A DNA stretch of 64,000 nt, taken from the NCBI RefSeq assembly GCF_002294725.1, contig NZ_NSFT01000019.1, forward strand, positions 1-64,000, in the 5' to 3' direction. Of this stretch, positions 39,623 to 50,108 are shown one piece after another. The notes below the pieces were generated by a model that was not told where the DNA came from, ran no database searches, and was given only the letters and a program-made list of their open reading frames with translations. Numbering within the stretch: the stretch's first letter is position 1; each line of letters starts with the position of its first letter. The translations under genes were made by a program, and so were the position numbers. Source of the DNA: Mesorhizobium sp. WSM4313 (GTDB lineage: Bacteria > Pseudomonadota > Alphaproteobacteria > Rhizobiales > Rhizobiaceae).

Positions 39623-39639
39623 CTAGCCAAGCTAGCTAG
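39623..39639. promoter_or_regulatory. Inverted repeat before the toxin-antitoxin pair
   Basis: CTAGC-CAA-GCTAG followed by CTAGG lies 10-26 nt before the antitoxin start and overlaps its AGGAG site. Phd/YefM antitoxins usually repress their own promoter through such repeats. Confidence 0.5.
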
Positions 39640-39648
39640 GAGCTGCGG

Positions 39649-39903
39649 ATGAACTGGCATCTTCAGGACGCGAAGAATAATTTTTCAAAAGTGGTCCAGC
39701 GCGCGCGAACAGAAGGGCCGCAGACCGTGACGCTTCGCGGCGAACGGGCTGCGGTCGTGCTGTCCGCCGAGGACTACGACCGCTTGGCCGGGAAGAAGAA
39801 ATCGCTCGCTGAATATCTTCTGACCGGCCCCGGCTGGGACGATGAGTTTCATAAGGAAATCACCCGCCGCTCGGATACGATGATCCGGGACGTCGACCTC
39901 TGA
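39649..39903 (+). CDS. Phd/YefM family antitoxin
   Basis: 84 residues. The N-terminus MNWHLQDAKNNFSKVVQRAR is the Phd/YefM DNA-binding fold, followed by GPQTVTLRGERAAVVLSAED. The flexible C-terminal tail (residues about 52-84) would wrap the toxin. A strong AGGAG site and an inverted repeat precede it. Its stop overlaps the start of the PIN toxin gene (TGATG), as in most such modules. Confidence 0.9.
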   Translation: MNWHLQDAKNNFSKVVQRARTEGPQTVTLRGERAAVVLSAEDYDRLAGKKKSLAEYLLTGPGWDDEFHKEITRRSDTMIRDVDL

Positions 39904-40304
39904 TGTATCTGCTCGATACGAACGTTGTTTCAGACGTGCAAAGGCGACTGCCGAAACCAACCGCCTGGCTGGCTTCGGTTGATCCGACCTCGATCAGTCT
40001 CAGTGTGATCACCATTGGTGAGATCGAACGTGGGATCGTCAAGCAGCGCAAGACCGACCCCGACAGGGCAGCGCGGCTTGACGTCTGGCTGCGGGAACTG
40101 CGCCGAGACAATGCGGACCGCATCCTGGCGATCACGGAAGAGGTCGCCCTCGCGTGGGGCCGTATCACGGCCGGACGTACGCGAGGGAACGCCGACACCC
40201 TCATTGCGGCAACCGCCCTCGTGCACGACCTGATCCTGGTCACTCGAAACGTGGCCGACTTCGAAGGCGTGGGCGTGACGGTCGTCAATCCTTGGGAAGT
40301 CTGA
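39903..40304 (+). CDS. vapC: VapC-like PIN-domain toxin
   Basis: 133 residues. PIN-domain acidic residues are visible: MYLLDTNVVSD (D5), ITIGEIERGI (the Glu), GRTRGNADTLIAATALVH (the central Asp), and LVTRNVADFEGVGV (last Asp). Members are Mg-dependent RNases that cut tRNA or other RNAs when released from the antitoxin. The gene is coupled to the Phd/YefM antitoxin by a start-stop overlap. Confidence 0.9.
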   Translation: MYLLDTNVVSDVQRRLPKPTAWLASVDPTSISLSVITIGEIERGIVKQRKTDPDRAARLDVWLRELRRDNADRILAITEEVALAWGRITAGRTRGNADTLIAATALVHDLILVTRNVADFEGVGVTVVNPWEV

Positions 40305-40433
40305 CGTTTCAAGATCCGCTGATTGGCAACTTCACATCAAGTTGACCACCGCGCTTGCGCCAGAACTTGAAACGAAACGGACCGTTCCTATTTTGCTTGG
40401 TGCACATTCACTCCTTTCTCGGGGAATCTCACC

Positions 40434-41483
40434 ATGCGTTATAATCAGCTCGGCAACACCGGCCTGTTCGTTTCCGAACTCTGCCTCGGCACCATGACAT
40501 TCGGCGCCGCCGGCGAGAATGCCCAATGGGGCCTGATCGCCAGTCTCGACCAGAAGGGCGTCAACGAGATCGTCGGCCGCTCGATCGCCGCCGGCGTCAA
40601 TTTCTTCGACACCGCGGATGTCTATTCCTTCGGCCAGTCCGAGCAGCTGCTGGGACAGTCGCTCAAGGATCTCGGCGTGAAACGTTCGGACGTTATCATC
40701 GCCACCAAGGTGCATGGCGCCATGGGCAACGGGCCGAACGAGCGCGGCTCCTCGCGCGGTCACATCATGGATTCGGTCGACGGCAGCCTTAAGCGGCTGC
40801 AGCTCGACCATATTGATCTATACCAGCTGCACGGCACCGACACGGTCACGCCGATCGACGAGACGTTGCGCGCGCTCGACGACCTCGTCGCCAGCGGCAA
40901 GGTCCGTTACGTCGGCGTCTCCAACTGGCAGGCCTGGCGTATCGCCAAGGCGCTGGGCATCGCGGAGCGCAAAGGTTATGCCCGCTTCGAGACTATCCAA
41001 TCCTACTACTCGATCGCCGGCCGCGATCTCGAGCGCGAGATCGTGCCGCTGATCAACGAGGAAAAGCTTGGCCTGATGGTCTGGTCGCCGATGGCCGGCG
41101 GCCTGCTTTCCGGCAAATACGGCCCCGGAGCACCCGGCAATGGCGAGGGCCGGCGCGCTTCCTTCAATTTCCCGCCGGTCAATGAGGACCGCGCCTGGGC
41201 CGCGGTTGCGGTCATGCGCGAGGTCGCCAAAAAGCACGAAGTCAGCGTCGCCACGGTGGCGCTGGGCTATGTGCTGGCAAAACCTTTCGTCATGAGCGTC
41301 CTCATCGGCGCCAGTCGCATGGACCAGCTCCAGCAGAACCTCGCCGCGACCGGCTTGAAGCTCGACGCCGACGACCTCGCCAGGCTCGACGAGGTGAGCG
41401 CGCTGCCTGCCGAATATCCCGGCTGGATGCTGGAGCGGCAAGGCGCCGGCCGGCGTCCGGCGCCGTTCGTGCCGAAGGCGTAA
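40434..41483 (+). CDS. Aldo/keto reductase
   Basis: 349 residues. It starts MRYNQLGNTGLFVSELCLGT. The catalytic tetrad is visible: Asp and Tyr in FFDTADVYSFG, Lys in IIATKVHGAMG, and His in DLYQLHGTD. The C-terminal NADP site is SVLIGASRMDQLQQNL. It reduces an unknown carbonyl compound with NADPH. It resembles the second reductase at 43796-44830, with a LysR/MFS pair between them. Confidence 0.9.
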   Translation: MRYNQLGNTGLFVSELCLGTMTFGAAGENAQWGLIASLDQKGVNEIVGRSIAAGVNFFDTADVYSFGQSEQLLGQSLKDLGVKRSDVIIATKVHGAMGNGPNERGSSRGHIMDSVDGSLKRLQLDHIDLYQLHGTDTVTPIDETLRALDDLVASGKVRYVGVSNWQAWRIAKALGIAERKGYARFETIQSYYSIAGRDLEREIVPLINEEKLGLMVWSPMAGGLLSGKYGPGAPGNGEGRRASFNFPPVNEDRAWAAVAVMREVAKKHEVSVATVALGYVLAKPFVMSVLIGASRMDQLQQNLAATGLKLDADDLARLDEVSALPAEYPGWMLERQGAGRRPAPFVPKA

Positions 41484-41541
41484 TTCCGTTCGCGCAGACA
41501 GGTCGGAGCCGCGTGCCATTGGCGCGCGGCTCTTTCCTCAT

Positions 41542-42447
41542 TCAGAGACGAACGGTTTCCGCGAGAAAATCGAGGAACGCTCGGACGCGGGCCGGCAGAT
41601 GCTTGCCCTGGCCGACATAGACGGCATGCGTCGGCTCCTCGTCGCCGGGATTGAACTCTTCCAGCAACGGCACGAGCAGCCCGGCGCAAATATCGGGTTC
41701 GACATGCCAGCGCGCCAGCCGCGCTATGCCGGCTCCTGCCATCGTCGTTAGCCGCATCGCTTCGCCGTCGGTCAGCGACATGTTTCCGACAATCGGCATG
41801 ATGATCGATTTGCCTGTCGCATCGATAAAGGGCCAGCCCTCGATGTGCCTGGCGAAGCCGAAGGCCAGCATGTTGTGGCGAGCGAGATCGGACAATGCGC
41901 GTGGCGTGCCGCGCGCTGCAAGATACGCAGGCGACGCGACCAGGACCATCCGGCTCTGGCCGAGCTTGCGCGCAACCAGGCGTGACTCGCGCAGCGGCCC
42001 GGCGCGGATGGCGACATCGGCGCGCTCTTCCAGAAGGTCGATGACACTGTCGGTCAGCACGGCTTCAACGAAAATCTCGGGAAATTTTTCCAGGAAGAGC
42101 GGCAAGAGCGGCATCAGCCTGTGCTGGCCGAATGGCACATAGGAGTTGACCCTCAGCCTGCCGCGCGGCGCCGCGCCCGCCGCCGCTTCGCGCTCGGCCG
42201 CGTCGAGATCGGCGAGGATGCGCAGGCCGCTGTCATGGAAGGCAGCCCCTTCCGGCGTCAACTGCAGCTTGCGCGTCGAACGGCTGATCAGCCGCGCGCC
42301 AAGCCGCGCCTCCAGCCGCGCGATCAGCTTGCTCACCGCCGATGGCGTCATGCGCAGCGCCCGCGCCGCGGCCGAGAAGCTGCCCGCCTCGACGACGCGG
42401 ACGAACACTTCGACCTCGCCGGAGCGGTTGATGTCCGGTCTCGCCAT
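41542..42447 (-). CDS. LysR family transcriptional regulator
   Basis: 301 residues from ATG 42447 (MARPDINRSGEVEVFVRVVE). The helix-turn-helix reads AGSFSAAARALRMTPSAVSK, with LIARLEARLGARLISRSTRK after it, and the substrate-binding fold follows (LRVNSYVPFGQHRLMPLLPL). The gene is divergent from the MFS transporter gene 123 nt away, the usual LysR arrangement, so it probably controls that gene and perhaps the reductase after it. The ligand is unknown. Confidence 0.92.
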   Translation of the reverse strand: MARPDINRSGEVEVFVRVVEAGSFSAAARALRMTPSAVSKLIARLEARLGARLISRSTRKLQLTPEGAAFHDSGLRILADLDAAEREAAAGAAPRGRLRVNSYVPFGQHRLMPLLPLFLEKFPEIFVEAVLTDSVIDLLEERADVAIRAGPLRESRLVARKLGQSRMVLVASPAYLAARGTPRALSDLARHNMLAFGFARHIEGWPFIDATGKSIIMPIVGNMSLTDGEAMRLTTMAGAGIARLARWHVEPDICAGLLVPLLEEFNPGDEEPTHAVYVGQGKHLPARVRAFLDFLAETVRL

Positions 42448-42569
42448 TCGTGAATCTATTTCACAGAAAATATGCCCGATGCAAGGCTGGTTCACAGCTT
42501 GGCGGATCACGATCTTGCGTGTCGGGGCGCGGGACTGAGCGTCCCTTCCTGATCAACCGGACCGCAGCC

Positions 42570-43757
42570 ATGCCCCTTGCTCTTTATGCCCTCACCGCCG
42601 GCGCCTTCGGCATCGGCGTCACCGAATTCGTCATCATGGGCCTGCTGCTCGATGTCAGCGCCGATCTCGGCGTCTCGATCTCGGCCGCGGGCCTGCTCAT
42701 TACCGGCTATGCGCTGGGCGTCGTCGTCGGCGCGCCGCTGCTTGGCGCCTTGACCGGACGCCTGCCGCGCAAGACCTTGCTGCTTGCCCTGATGGTGGTC
42801 TTCACCGTCGGCAACCTCGCCTGTGCGCTGGCGCCCGACTACTGGACGCTGATGGCGGCCCGTGTGCTGACGGCCTTCGCCCATGCCTCCTTCTTCGGCG
42901 TCGGCTCCGTCGTGGCCACCAGCCTTGTCGCGCCCAACCGGAAGGCCTCGGCCATCGCGCTGATGTTCACCGGCCTTACCGTCGCCAACATCCTCGGCGT
43001 GCCCTTCGGCACCTGGCTCGGCCAGGCCTATGGCTGGCGTTCGAGCTTTCTGGCGGTCACGCTGGTCGGCGTCATCGCCTTTGCCGTGATCGCGCTGCTG
43101 GTGCCGCGCGACGAGCCTACCGCCACGGAGGAAGAGGAGACCTCCGAAGGCGCGCTCGCCGTGCTCGGCCGCCGGCCGGTGCTGCTCGGCTTGTTGACCA
43201 CGGTGCTGAGTTGGGTCGGCGTCTTTGCGGCCTTCACCTATCTGGCGCCCATCCTCACCCGCGTCACCGGCTTTTCCGAGGCAGCCGTGTCGCCGATCCT
43301 GCTGGTTTTCGGCGGTGGCCTGGTGGCGGGCAATCTGCTTGGCGGGCGCCTTGCCGACCGCCATCTGGTGCCGACGGTTATCGGCACGCTGGTCGCACTT
43401 TCGGCGATGCTGTTCGTCATGGCCGCGGCGATCCACCAGCCGGTGGCAGCGATTGTCGCCGTCGGTCTGCTCGGTGCCGCCGCCTTCGCCACCGTCGCGC
43501 CGCTGCAGATGTGGGTGCTGGAGAAGGCCAAGGGCGCCGGCCAGGGCCTGGCCTCCTCCTTCAACATCGCCGCCTTCAATCTCGGCAACGCCATCGGCGC
43601 CTGGCTTGGCGGCTTCGTCATCGACCACGGCCCCGGCCTCGGCGCCGTCCCCCTTATCGCCGGCTTGGTGCCGCTCGCCGCGCTCGGCGTCGTGTTCATG
43701 GCGCTGCGTCTCGAACGCGGCCGGGCGATCGGCAGGCCGGTCACCGCGCAGTGCTGA
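42570..43757 (+). CDS. MFS transporter, arabinose-efflux-like (AraJ/DHA1 type)
   Basis: 395 residues from ATG 42570 (MPLALYALTAGAFGIGVTEF), the opening of DHA1-type drug and sugar efflux permeases. Twelve hydrophobic segments are seen. The motif A loop is TGRLPRKTLLLALM, and GLTVANILGVPFGTWLGQ follows in helix 5. It should export a small compound with the proton gradient. It is divergent from the LysR gene and 38 nt upstream of an aldo/keto reductase. Confidence 0.9.
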   Translation: MPLALYALTAGAFGIGVTEFVIMGLLLDVSADLGVSISAAGLLITGYALGVVVGAPLLGALTGRLPRKTLLLALMVVFTVGNLACALAPDYWTLMAARVLTAFAHASFFGVGSVVATSLVAPNRKASAIALMFTGLTVANILGVPFGTWLGQAYGWRSSFLAVTLVGVIAFAVIALLVPRDEPTATEEEETSEGALAVLGRRPVLLGLLTTVLSWVGVFAAFTYLAPILTRVTGFSEAAVSPILLVFGGGLVAGNLLGGRLADRHLVPTVIGTLVALSAMLFVMAAAIHQPVAAIVAVGLLGAAAFATVAPLQMWVLEKAKGAGQGLASSFNIAAFNLGNAIGAWLGGFVIDHGPGLGAVPLIAGLVPLAALGVVFMALRLERGRAIGRPVTAQC

Positions 43758-43795
43758 GCGCTGACTCCCTTCGACATCCAATCAGGAGAAAAAAC

Positions 43796-44830
43796 ATGGA
43801 TTATCGACCTCTCGGCGCCTCCGGCCTGAAAGTGCCCGCGCTTTCCTTCGGCGCCGGAACTTTTGGTGGCTCCGGCCCGCTGTTCGGCCATTGGGGCAAC
43901 AGCGACGCGAAGGAAGCGCGCCGCCTGGTCGACATCTGCCTGGAGGCGGGCGTCAACCTCTTCGACACGGCTGATGTCTATTCGAACGGCGCTTCGGAGG
44001 AGGTGCTGGGCGAGGCCATCAAGGGCCGCCGCGACGCGGTGCTGATCTCGACCAAGACGTCCCTGCCGATGGGCGATGGCCCGGCCGACTGGGGCTCGTC
44101 CCGCTCGCGCCTGATTCGCTCCGTCGACGCGGCGCTGAAGCGCCTCGGCACCGATTATATCGACTTGCTTCAGCTCCACGCCTTCGACGCCTCGACGCCG
44201 ATCGAGGAGGTGCTGTCGACGCTGGATCACCTCGTGCGCTCCGGCAAGCTGCGCTATGTCGGCGTCTCCAATTTCTCCGGCTGGCAGGTGATGAAATCGC
44301 TCGGCCTGGCGGAAAAGCACGGCTATCCGCGCTATGTCGCGCATCAGGTTTATTATTCGCTGGTCGGGCGCGACTATGAATGGGAGCTGATGCCGCTCGG
44401 CCTCGACCAGGGCGTCGGCGCCTTGGTATGGAGCCCGCTCGGCTGGGGCCGGCTCACCGGCAAGATCCGCCGCGGAAAACCCTTGCCGGAGAAGAGCCGG
44501 CTGCACGGCACCGCCGATTTCGGCCCGCCGGTCGAGGACGAGCAGCTTTTCAAGGTGATCGATGCGCTGGAAGCGGTCGCCGCCGAGGCCGGCAAGACCG
44601 TGCCGCAGGTCGCTATCAACTGGCTCCTGCAGCGGCCGACCGTGGCATCGGTGATCATCGGCGCGCGCAACGAGGAGCAGCTGCGCCAGAATCTCGGCGC
44701 CGTCGGTTGGGCGTTGACGCCGACGCAGATCGGGGCGCTCGATGAAGCAAGCGCGGTGACGGCGCCTTATCCGTACTTCCCCTATCGCCGCCAGGAAGGC
44801 TTCGCCCGGCTGAACCCGCCGGCGGTGTGA
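43796..44830 (+). CDS. Aldo/keto reductase
   Basis: 344 residues from ATG 43796 behind AGGAG. It begins MDYRPLGASGLKVPALSFGA. The tetrad is in LFDTADVYSNGASEE (Asp, Tyr), LISTKTSLPMG (Lys) and DLLQLHAFDAS (His), and the cofactor site in SVIIGARNEEQLRQNL. It is probably cotranscribed with the MFS gene and controlled by the LysR protein. The substrate is unknown. Confidence 0.9.
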   Translation: MDYRPLGASGLKVPALSFGAGTFGGSGPLFGHWGNSDAKEARRLVDICLEAGVNLFDTADVYSNGASEEVLGEAIKGRRDAVLISTKTSLPMGDGPADWGSSRSRLIRSVDAALKRLGTDYIDLLQLHAFDASTPIEEVLSTLDHLVRSGKLRYVGVSNFSGWQVMKSLGLAEKHGYPRYVAHQVYYSLVGRDYEWELMPLGLDQGVGALVWSPLGWGRLTGKIRRGKPLPEKSRLHGTADFGPPVEDEQLFKVIDALEAVAAEAGKTVPQVAINWLLQRPTVASVIIGARNEEQLRQNLGAVGWALTPTQIGALDEASAVTAPYPYFPYRRQEGFARLNPPAV

Positions 44831-44889
44831 CTAAGTCGCGGCCGTCCATATCCAGGGCGAACTTATGCGATTAGCCGCACCCCTGCGAG

Positions 44890-45077
44890 CTTCGTCATCC
44901 ACGGGCGAAGCAGCCGCGAAGCGGCGTCGCGAAGACCCGAGGATCCATTCCGTTACCCCAATCGCAGAGCGCAGCGGGGCAGAATTCTGGATCGTCGCAA
45001 CGCTTCGAAGTCACGGAATGGATCCTCGGGTCTGCGCCGCGTCGCTTCGCTCCTTGCTTCGCCCGTGGATGACGAAG
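44890..45077. repeat. Dispersed palindromic repeat, family A, copy 2
   Basis: It opens CTTCGTCATCCACGGGCGAA and closes with CCCGTGGATGACGAAG, so its ends are near-perfect inverted repeats. Inner arms ACCCGAGGATCCATTCCGT and ACGGAATGGATCCTCGGGT are also complementary. Most of 44831-45111 is this element. Confidence 0.85.
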
Positions 45078-45111
45078 CGACGGGCGTTTCCGCCAAACAC
45101 TCTACGCCGCC

Positions 45112-45384
45112 TCAGTGCACCCGAAACTCCCCATCCACCTTCCGCCACTCGTTCGGCGCGATCAGCTTCTGATGCGTGTAGGTGACCGAATGCAGCGGGC
45201 CGTCGAGCTTGGTCTTCCAGAACTCGATGAAGCGGATCAGCACCGGGAATTCCGGAGCTAGGTCATAGTCCTGCCAGACATAGCTTTGCAGCAGGTGCGG
45301 GTGATCGGGATAATGATAAAGGATCTTAGCCGTAGTCAGCCCGTATCCCCTGAGCATCAGATCCATTTCGGAATTGTCGCGCAT
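45112..45384 (-). CDS. usg: Usg family protein
   Basis: 90 residues from ATG 45384 behind AAGGAAACGCA. The sequence MLRGYGLTTAKILYHYPDHP, LLQSYVWQDYDLAPEFPVL and FWKTKLDGPLHSV is the conserved Usg family, named after a small gene near trp genes in other bacteria. Its function is unknown. No trp genes are near here. An earlier in-frame start (45474) adds a poorly conserved leader. Confidence 0.85.
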   Translation of the reverse strand: MRDNSEMDLMLRGYGLTTAKILYHYPDHPHLLQSYVWQDYDLAPEFPVLIRFIEFWKTKLDGPLHSVTYTHQKLIAPNEWRKVDGEFRVH

Positions 45385-45686
45385 TGCGTTTCCTTGGTTG
45401 ATTCTCCTTCCTCCCAACGCTGAATTGTGCCCACGGTTGCTTAACTGTCTATGGATTTCTTCGAGACTCTGCAAAATTTTTGTCGTTAAAACAGGCGGTT
45501 AGCAGCCGCGAAGCGAGAGTGCTAATGGCTGGCCCAATTGCCCCTGCGTCATCCCGCCACGCGAATCCAACGTCTAATGTTGCCGTCACCGCGGAACTGT
45601 TAATAATGCCCGCGAATTCGCGGCCGCTTCGCTGCGATGGCGCCGGCGGCGCAAGCCGGTGGATGGTTTGGGAGGAAAGCAAAGAA

Positions 45687-47641
<1,955 letters not shown>

Positions 47642-47642
<1 letters not shown>

Positions 47643-48409
47643 TGACCGGCAAGGCAATCCTCGGCACCGTCAGCCAGCTCTGGCGCTATCCGGCGAGTTC
47701 GCTCGCCGGCGAGCGGCGCGATGCCATCTCCGTCGGGCTGAGGACCGTCGACGGCGACCGGCTGTTCGGACTGGTTGATGCTTCCGACGGCGAGATCGCC
47801 AGGCCCGACCGCGAGGCCAAGTGGCACAAGGTGCCGCTGATTCGCACCCGGCTGAGCGAGGCCCCGATGAACAAGGAATGGCGGCTCGAAGTGGCGGTGC
47901 CCGGCGGCGAATGGCTGCCGGCGCCGGATCCTGAAAGCGACCGCACGGTATCGGCCTTTCTCGGCTTCGAGGCCTCGATCCGGCCGTTCGGCGCGCAGAA
48001 CGCAGCGCCCGGCTACACCGGCCCGTTGACCGAGGCCCGCTATGCCAAGGCGCCGATCCATCTGCTCACCACCGCCTCGCTGGCCAGACTGAAGGCGCTG
48101 CATCCCGAAGGCGTGCCCGATCCGCGCCGCTTCCGGCCCAACATCGTCGTCGAGATGGACCCGGTCGAAGGCGCCTTTCCGGAGACGCAATGGATCGGCA
48201 GGAAGCTCGCGGTCGGCGATCTGCTGCTCACCGTCTCCGAACCGTGCCGCCGCTGCGGCTTCACCATCATCGCCCAGGACGGTTTCGACACCGATCCCGG
48301 CATCCTGCGCAATTTGGTACGCCACAATGCCCATAATCTCGGCGTCTACTGCACGGTCGACCGGCCGGCACGGATCGAGCTCGGCGCGCCGATGCGCTTG
48401 ATGGACTGA
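47642..48409 (+). CDS. MOSC domain-containing protein
   Basis: 255 residues. The N-terminal barrel (GTVSQLWRYPASSLAGERRD) and a C-terminal MOSC domain (DPRRFRPNIVVEMDP, then EPCRRCGFTIIAQDGFDTDP with the conserved cysteines) are recognisable. MOSC proteins bind the molybdenum cofactor or act with it, as in YcbX/mARC-type reductases. Its ATG shares a base with the acsA stop, so the two are translated together; a functional link to acetate use is not evident. Confidence 0.85.
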
Positions 48410-48421
48410 AGCGGGTCGGGT

Positions 48422-49690
48422 CTACCGGTACAAATCCGCCCGTGTCGGCGGCAGGCCGCTCGGGCCGCGGGCGCGCCTGGTGGCGACGGTCTGGAAAATC
48501 TGCGCCGAGGCGCGCTCGAAGGTGATCGAGCAACCCGTCAGATAGAGCAGCCACAGCCGCGCCTTGGGCTCGCCGACCTCGGCGACCGCCTCGTCGAAGC
48601 GTGCACTGAGGCGCTCCGCCCACAGGCGGCAGGTTTGCGCATAATGCTCGCGCAGGTTTTCCACGTCATAGACCAGGAAGCCGTGCGCCTCGAGATTGCC
48701 GAGCGTCATGCCGATCGTGTCGAGCTCGCCGCCGGGAAAGATGTATTTGATCAGGGCCTTGTATTCCGGCCCCTTGCGCAGGGTCTTCTTCAGGTCGCCC
48801 TTGCTGCGCCTGGTGATGGCGTGGTGCAGGTAGATGCCGCCGGGGTTCAGCAGGCGATGGACAGTCGAGAAATAGGCAGCGTGGTTGGCGATCCCCAAAT
48901 GCTCAAACATACCGATCGACGAGATCTTGTCGAAGCTGCCGGAGAGCTCGGCATAGGACTTTATTTCGATGGTGATGCGGTCCTGCAGCCCCTCGGCGCG
49001 AATGCGCTCGCGGGCAAGCTCGGTCTGGGCCTGCGACAGCGAGACGCCGTGGCCGACGACGCCGTAATGTTTCGCCGCGTGGATCAGCATCGCGCCCCAG
49101 CCGCAGCCGATGTCGAGCAACGTTTCGCCCGGCTTCAGCCTGAGCTTGCGGCAGATATGGTCGAGCTTGTCGATCTGCGCCTGGTCGATGCCGTTGGCGA
49201 AATCCCTGAAATAGCCGCAGCTGTAGACCATGCGCTCGTCGAGGAAGAGCCGATAGAAGGCGTTCGAAATGTCGTAATGGTGCTGGATCGCCTCCTTGTT
49301 CGACCCGCTGACATAAGGGTTGCGGCCGGAAAGATCGCTGCGCGCCGTCATTTGTTTGCGCGAGAAAAGCACCGCCGGCAGGTCGCGCAAAATCGCCAGC
49401 TTCGGCAGCGATCTGAGCATCGTCTTGAGCTTGCCTTGCGAAGGCAGCGCGTAGAAATCGAACAGCGTGCCTTCTTCGATGTCGATGGTCTTGGAAATCC
49501 ACATCTCGACCAGCGTCGAGAAGCGCGGCCGGCGCAGCAATTGCCAGACGATATCCTGGTCGTTGATGGTGAGCACAGGACCGCCGGCGGGACCGATGCG
49601 CTCACCGGTCCAGAGCTTGACCGCGAAACCCGGTTTCAGCGTCTCGACGACCGTTCGTGCGATCCGCGCGGCTTTGTCGGCGGCGTCCAT
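48422..49690 (-). CDS. cfa: Cyclopropane-fatty-acyl-phospholipid synthase
   Basis: 422 residues from ATG 49690 behind GGGAGGTGAG. The SAM-binding motif is LLDIGCGWGAMLIHAAKHYG. Upstream, SNKEAIQHHYDISNAFYRLF and MVYSCGYF are the Cfa signature. The late LLYLTGCSITFERASAQIF carries the conserved Cys. It adds a methylene bridge to unsaturated phospholipid acyl chains. The length is slightly above the E. coli enzyme. It is convergent with the MOSC gene, 12 nt apart. Confidence 0.9.
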   Translation of the reverse strand: MDAADKAARIARTVVETLKPGFAVKLWTGERIGPAGGPVLTINDQDIVWQLLRRPRFSTLVEMWISKTIDIEEGTLFDFYALPSQGKLKTMLRSLPKLAILRDLPAVLFSRKQMTARSDLSGRNPYVSGSNKEAIQHHYDISNAFYRLFLDERMVYSCGYFRDFANGIDQAQIDKLDHICRKLRLKPGETLLDIGCGWGAMLIHAAKHYGVVGHGVSLSQAQTELARERIRAEGLQDRITIEIKSYAELSGSFDKISSIGMFEHLGIANHAAYFSTVHRLLNPGGIYLHHAITRRSKGDLKKTLRKGPEYKALIKYIFPGGELDTIGMTLGNLEAHGFLVYDVENLREHYAQTCRLWAERLSARFDEAVAEVGEPKARLWLLYLTGCSITFERASAQIFQTVATRRARGPSGLPPTRADLYR

Positions 49691-49892
49691 TCTCACCTCC
49701 CGATGCGTCGAATGCGGGCCCTCCCGGGCGCCACTGTCATCCAACTGGCCTGCCCAGCGCAATCCCGATCTGTTGCCCAAAAACACCGCGGGCAGGGATT
49801 TCCCGCCTGCCATTCCGTTGCGGCACCTTGCCATTTGCCGCGACGCACCCCATCATCTGTGTGTGTTCAACGAACTGAAAGGAGGTGATCCG

Positions 49893-49964
49893 ATGTCGAG
49901 TGATTTCGTTTTCCATAACGTGAGCTCAGCGGATTGCACTTTCGGGAAGCAGTCTTCCCGTTAA
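49893..49964 (+). CDS. 23-residue ORF with a perfect Shine-Dalgarno
   Basis: ATG 49893 follows AAAGGAGGTGATCCG, which is fully complementary to the 3' end of 16S rRNA. The frame encodes MSSDFVFHNV, then a Ser/Cys-containing end (SADCTFGKQSSR), with a TAA at 49962-49964. A strong terminator at 50034-50069 closes the unit. It may be a small regulatory peptide or the coding part of a small RNA. No family is recognised. The rest of 49691-49892 should contain its promoter and that of cfa. Confidence 0.5.
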   Translation: MSSDFVFHNVSSADCTFGKQSSR

Positions 49965-50033
49965 GGCGCGAGACGCGCGGCAGGTAGCCCGATGGGGTTG
50001 CCGCCGGAAGCCGCGTCATGGACGGAAACACGG

Positions 50034-50069
50034 AAGGCCGCCGGCTTCGTCAAGAAGCGGCGGCCTTTT
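50034..50069 (+). terminator. Rho-independent terminator
   Basis: GGCCGCC pairs with GGCGGCC and GCTTC with GAAGC around loop GTCAA, with one bulged G, then TTTTCC. It ends the transcript of the 23-residue ORF. Confidence 0.85.
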
Positions 50070-50108
50070 CCTTTTGAACGCCATCGTTGTGCGATTTTCT
50101 CGCGGCCG

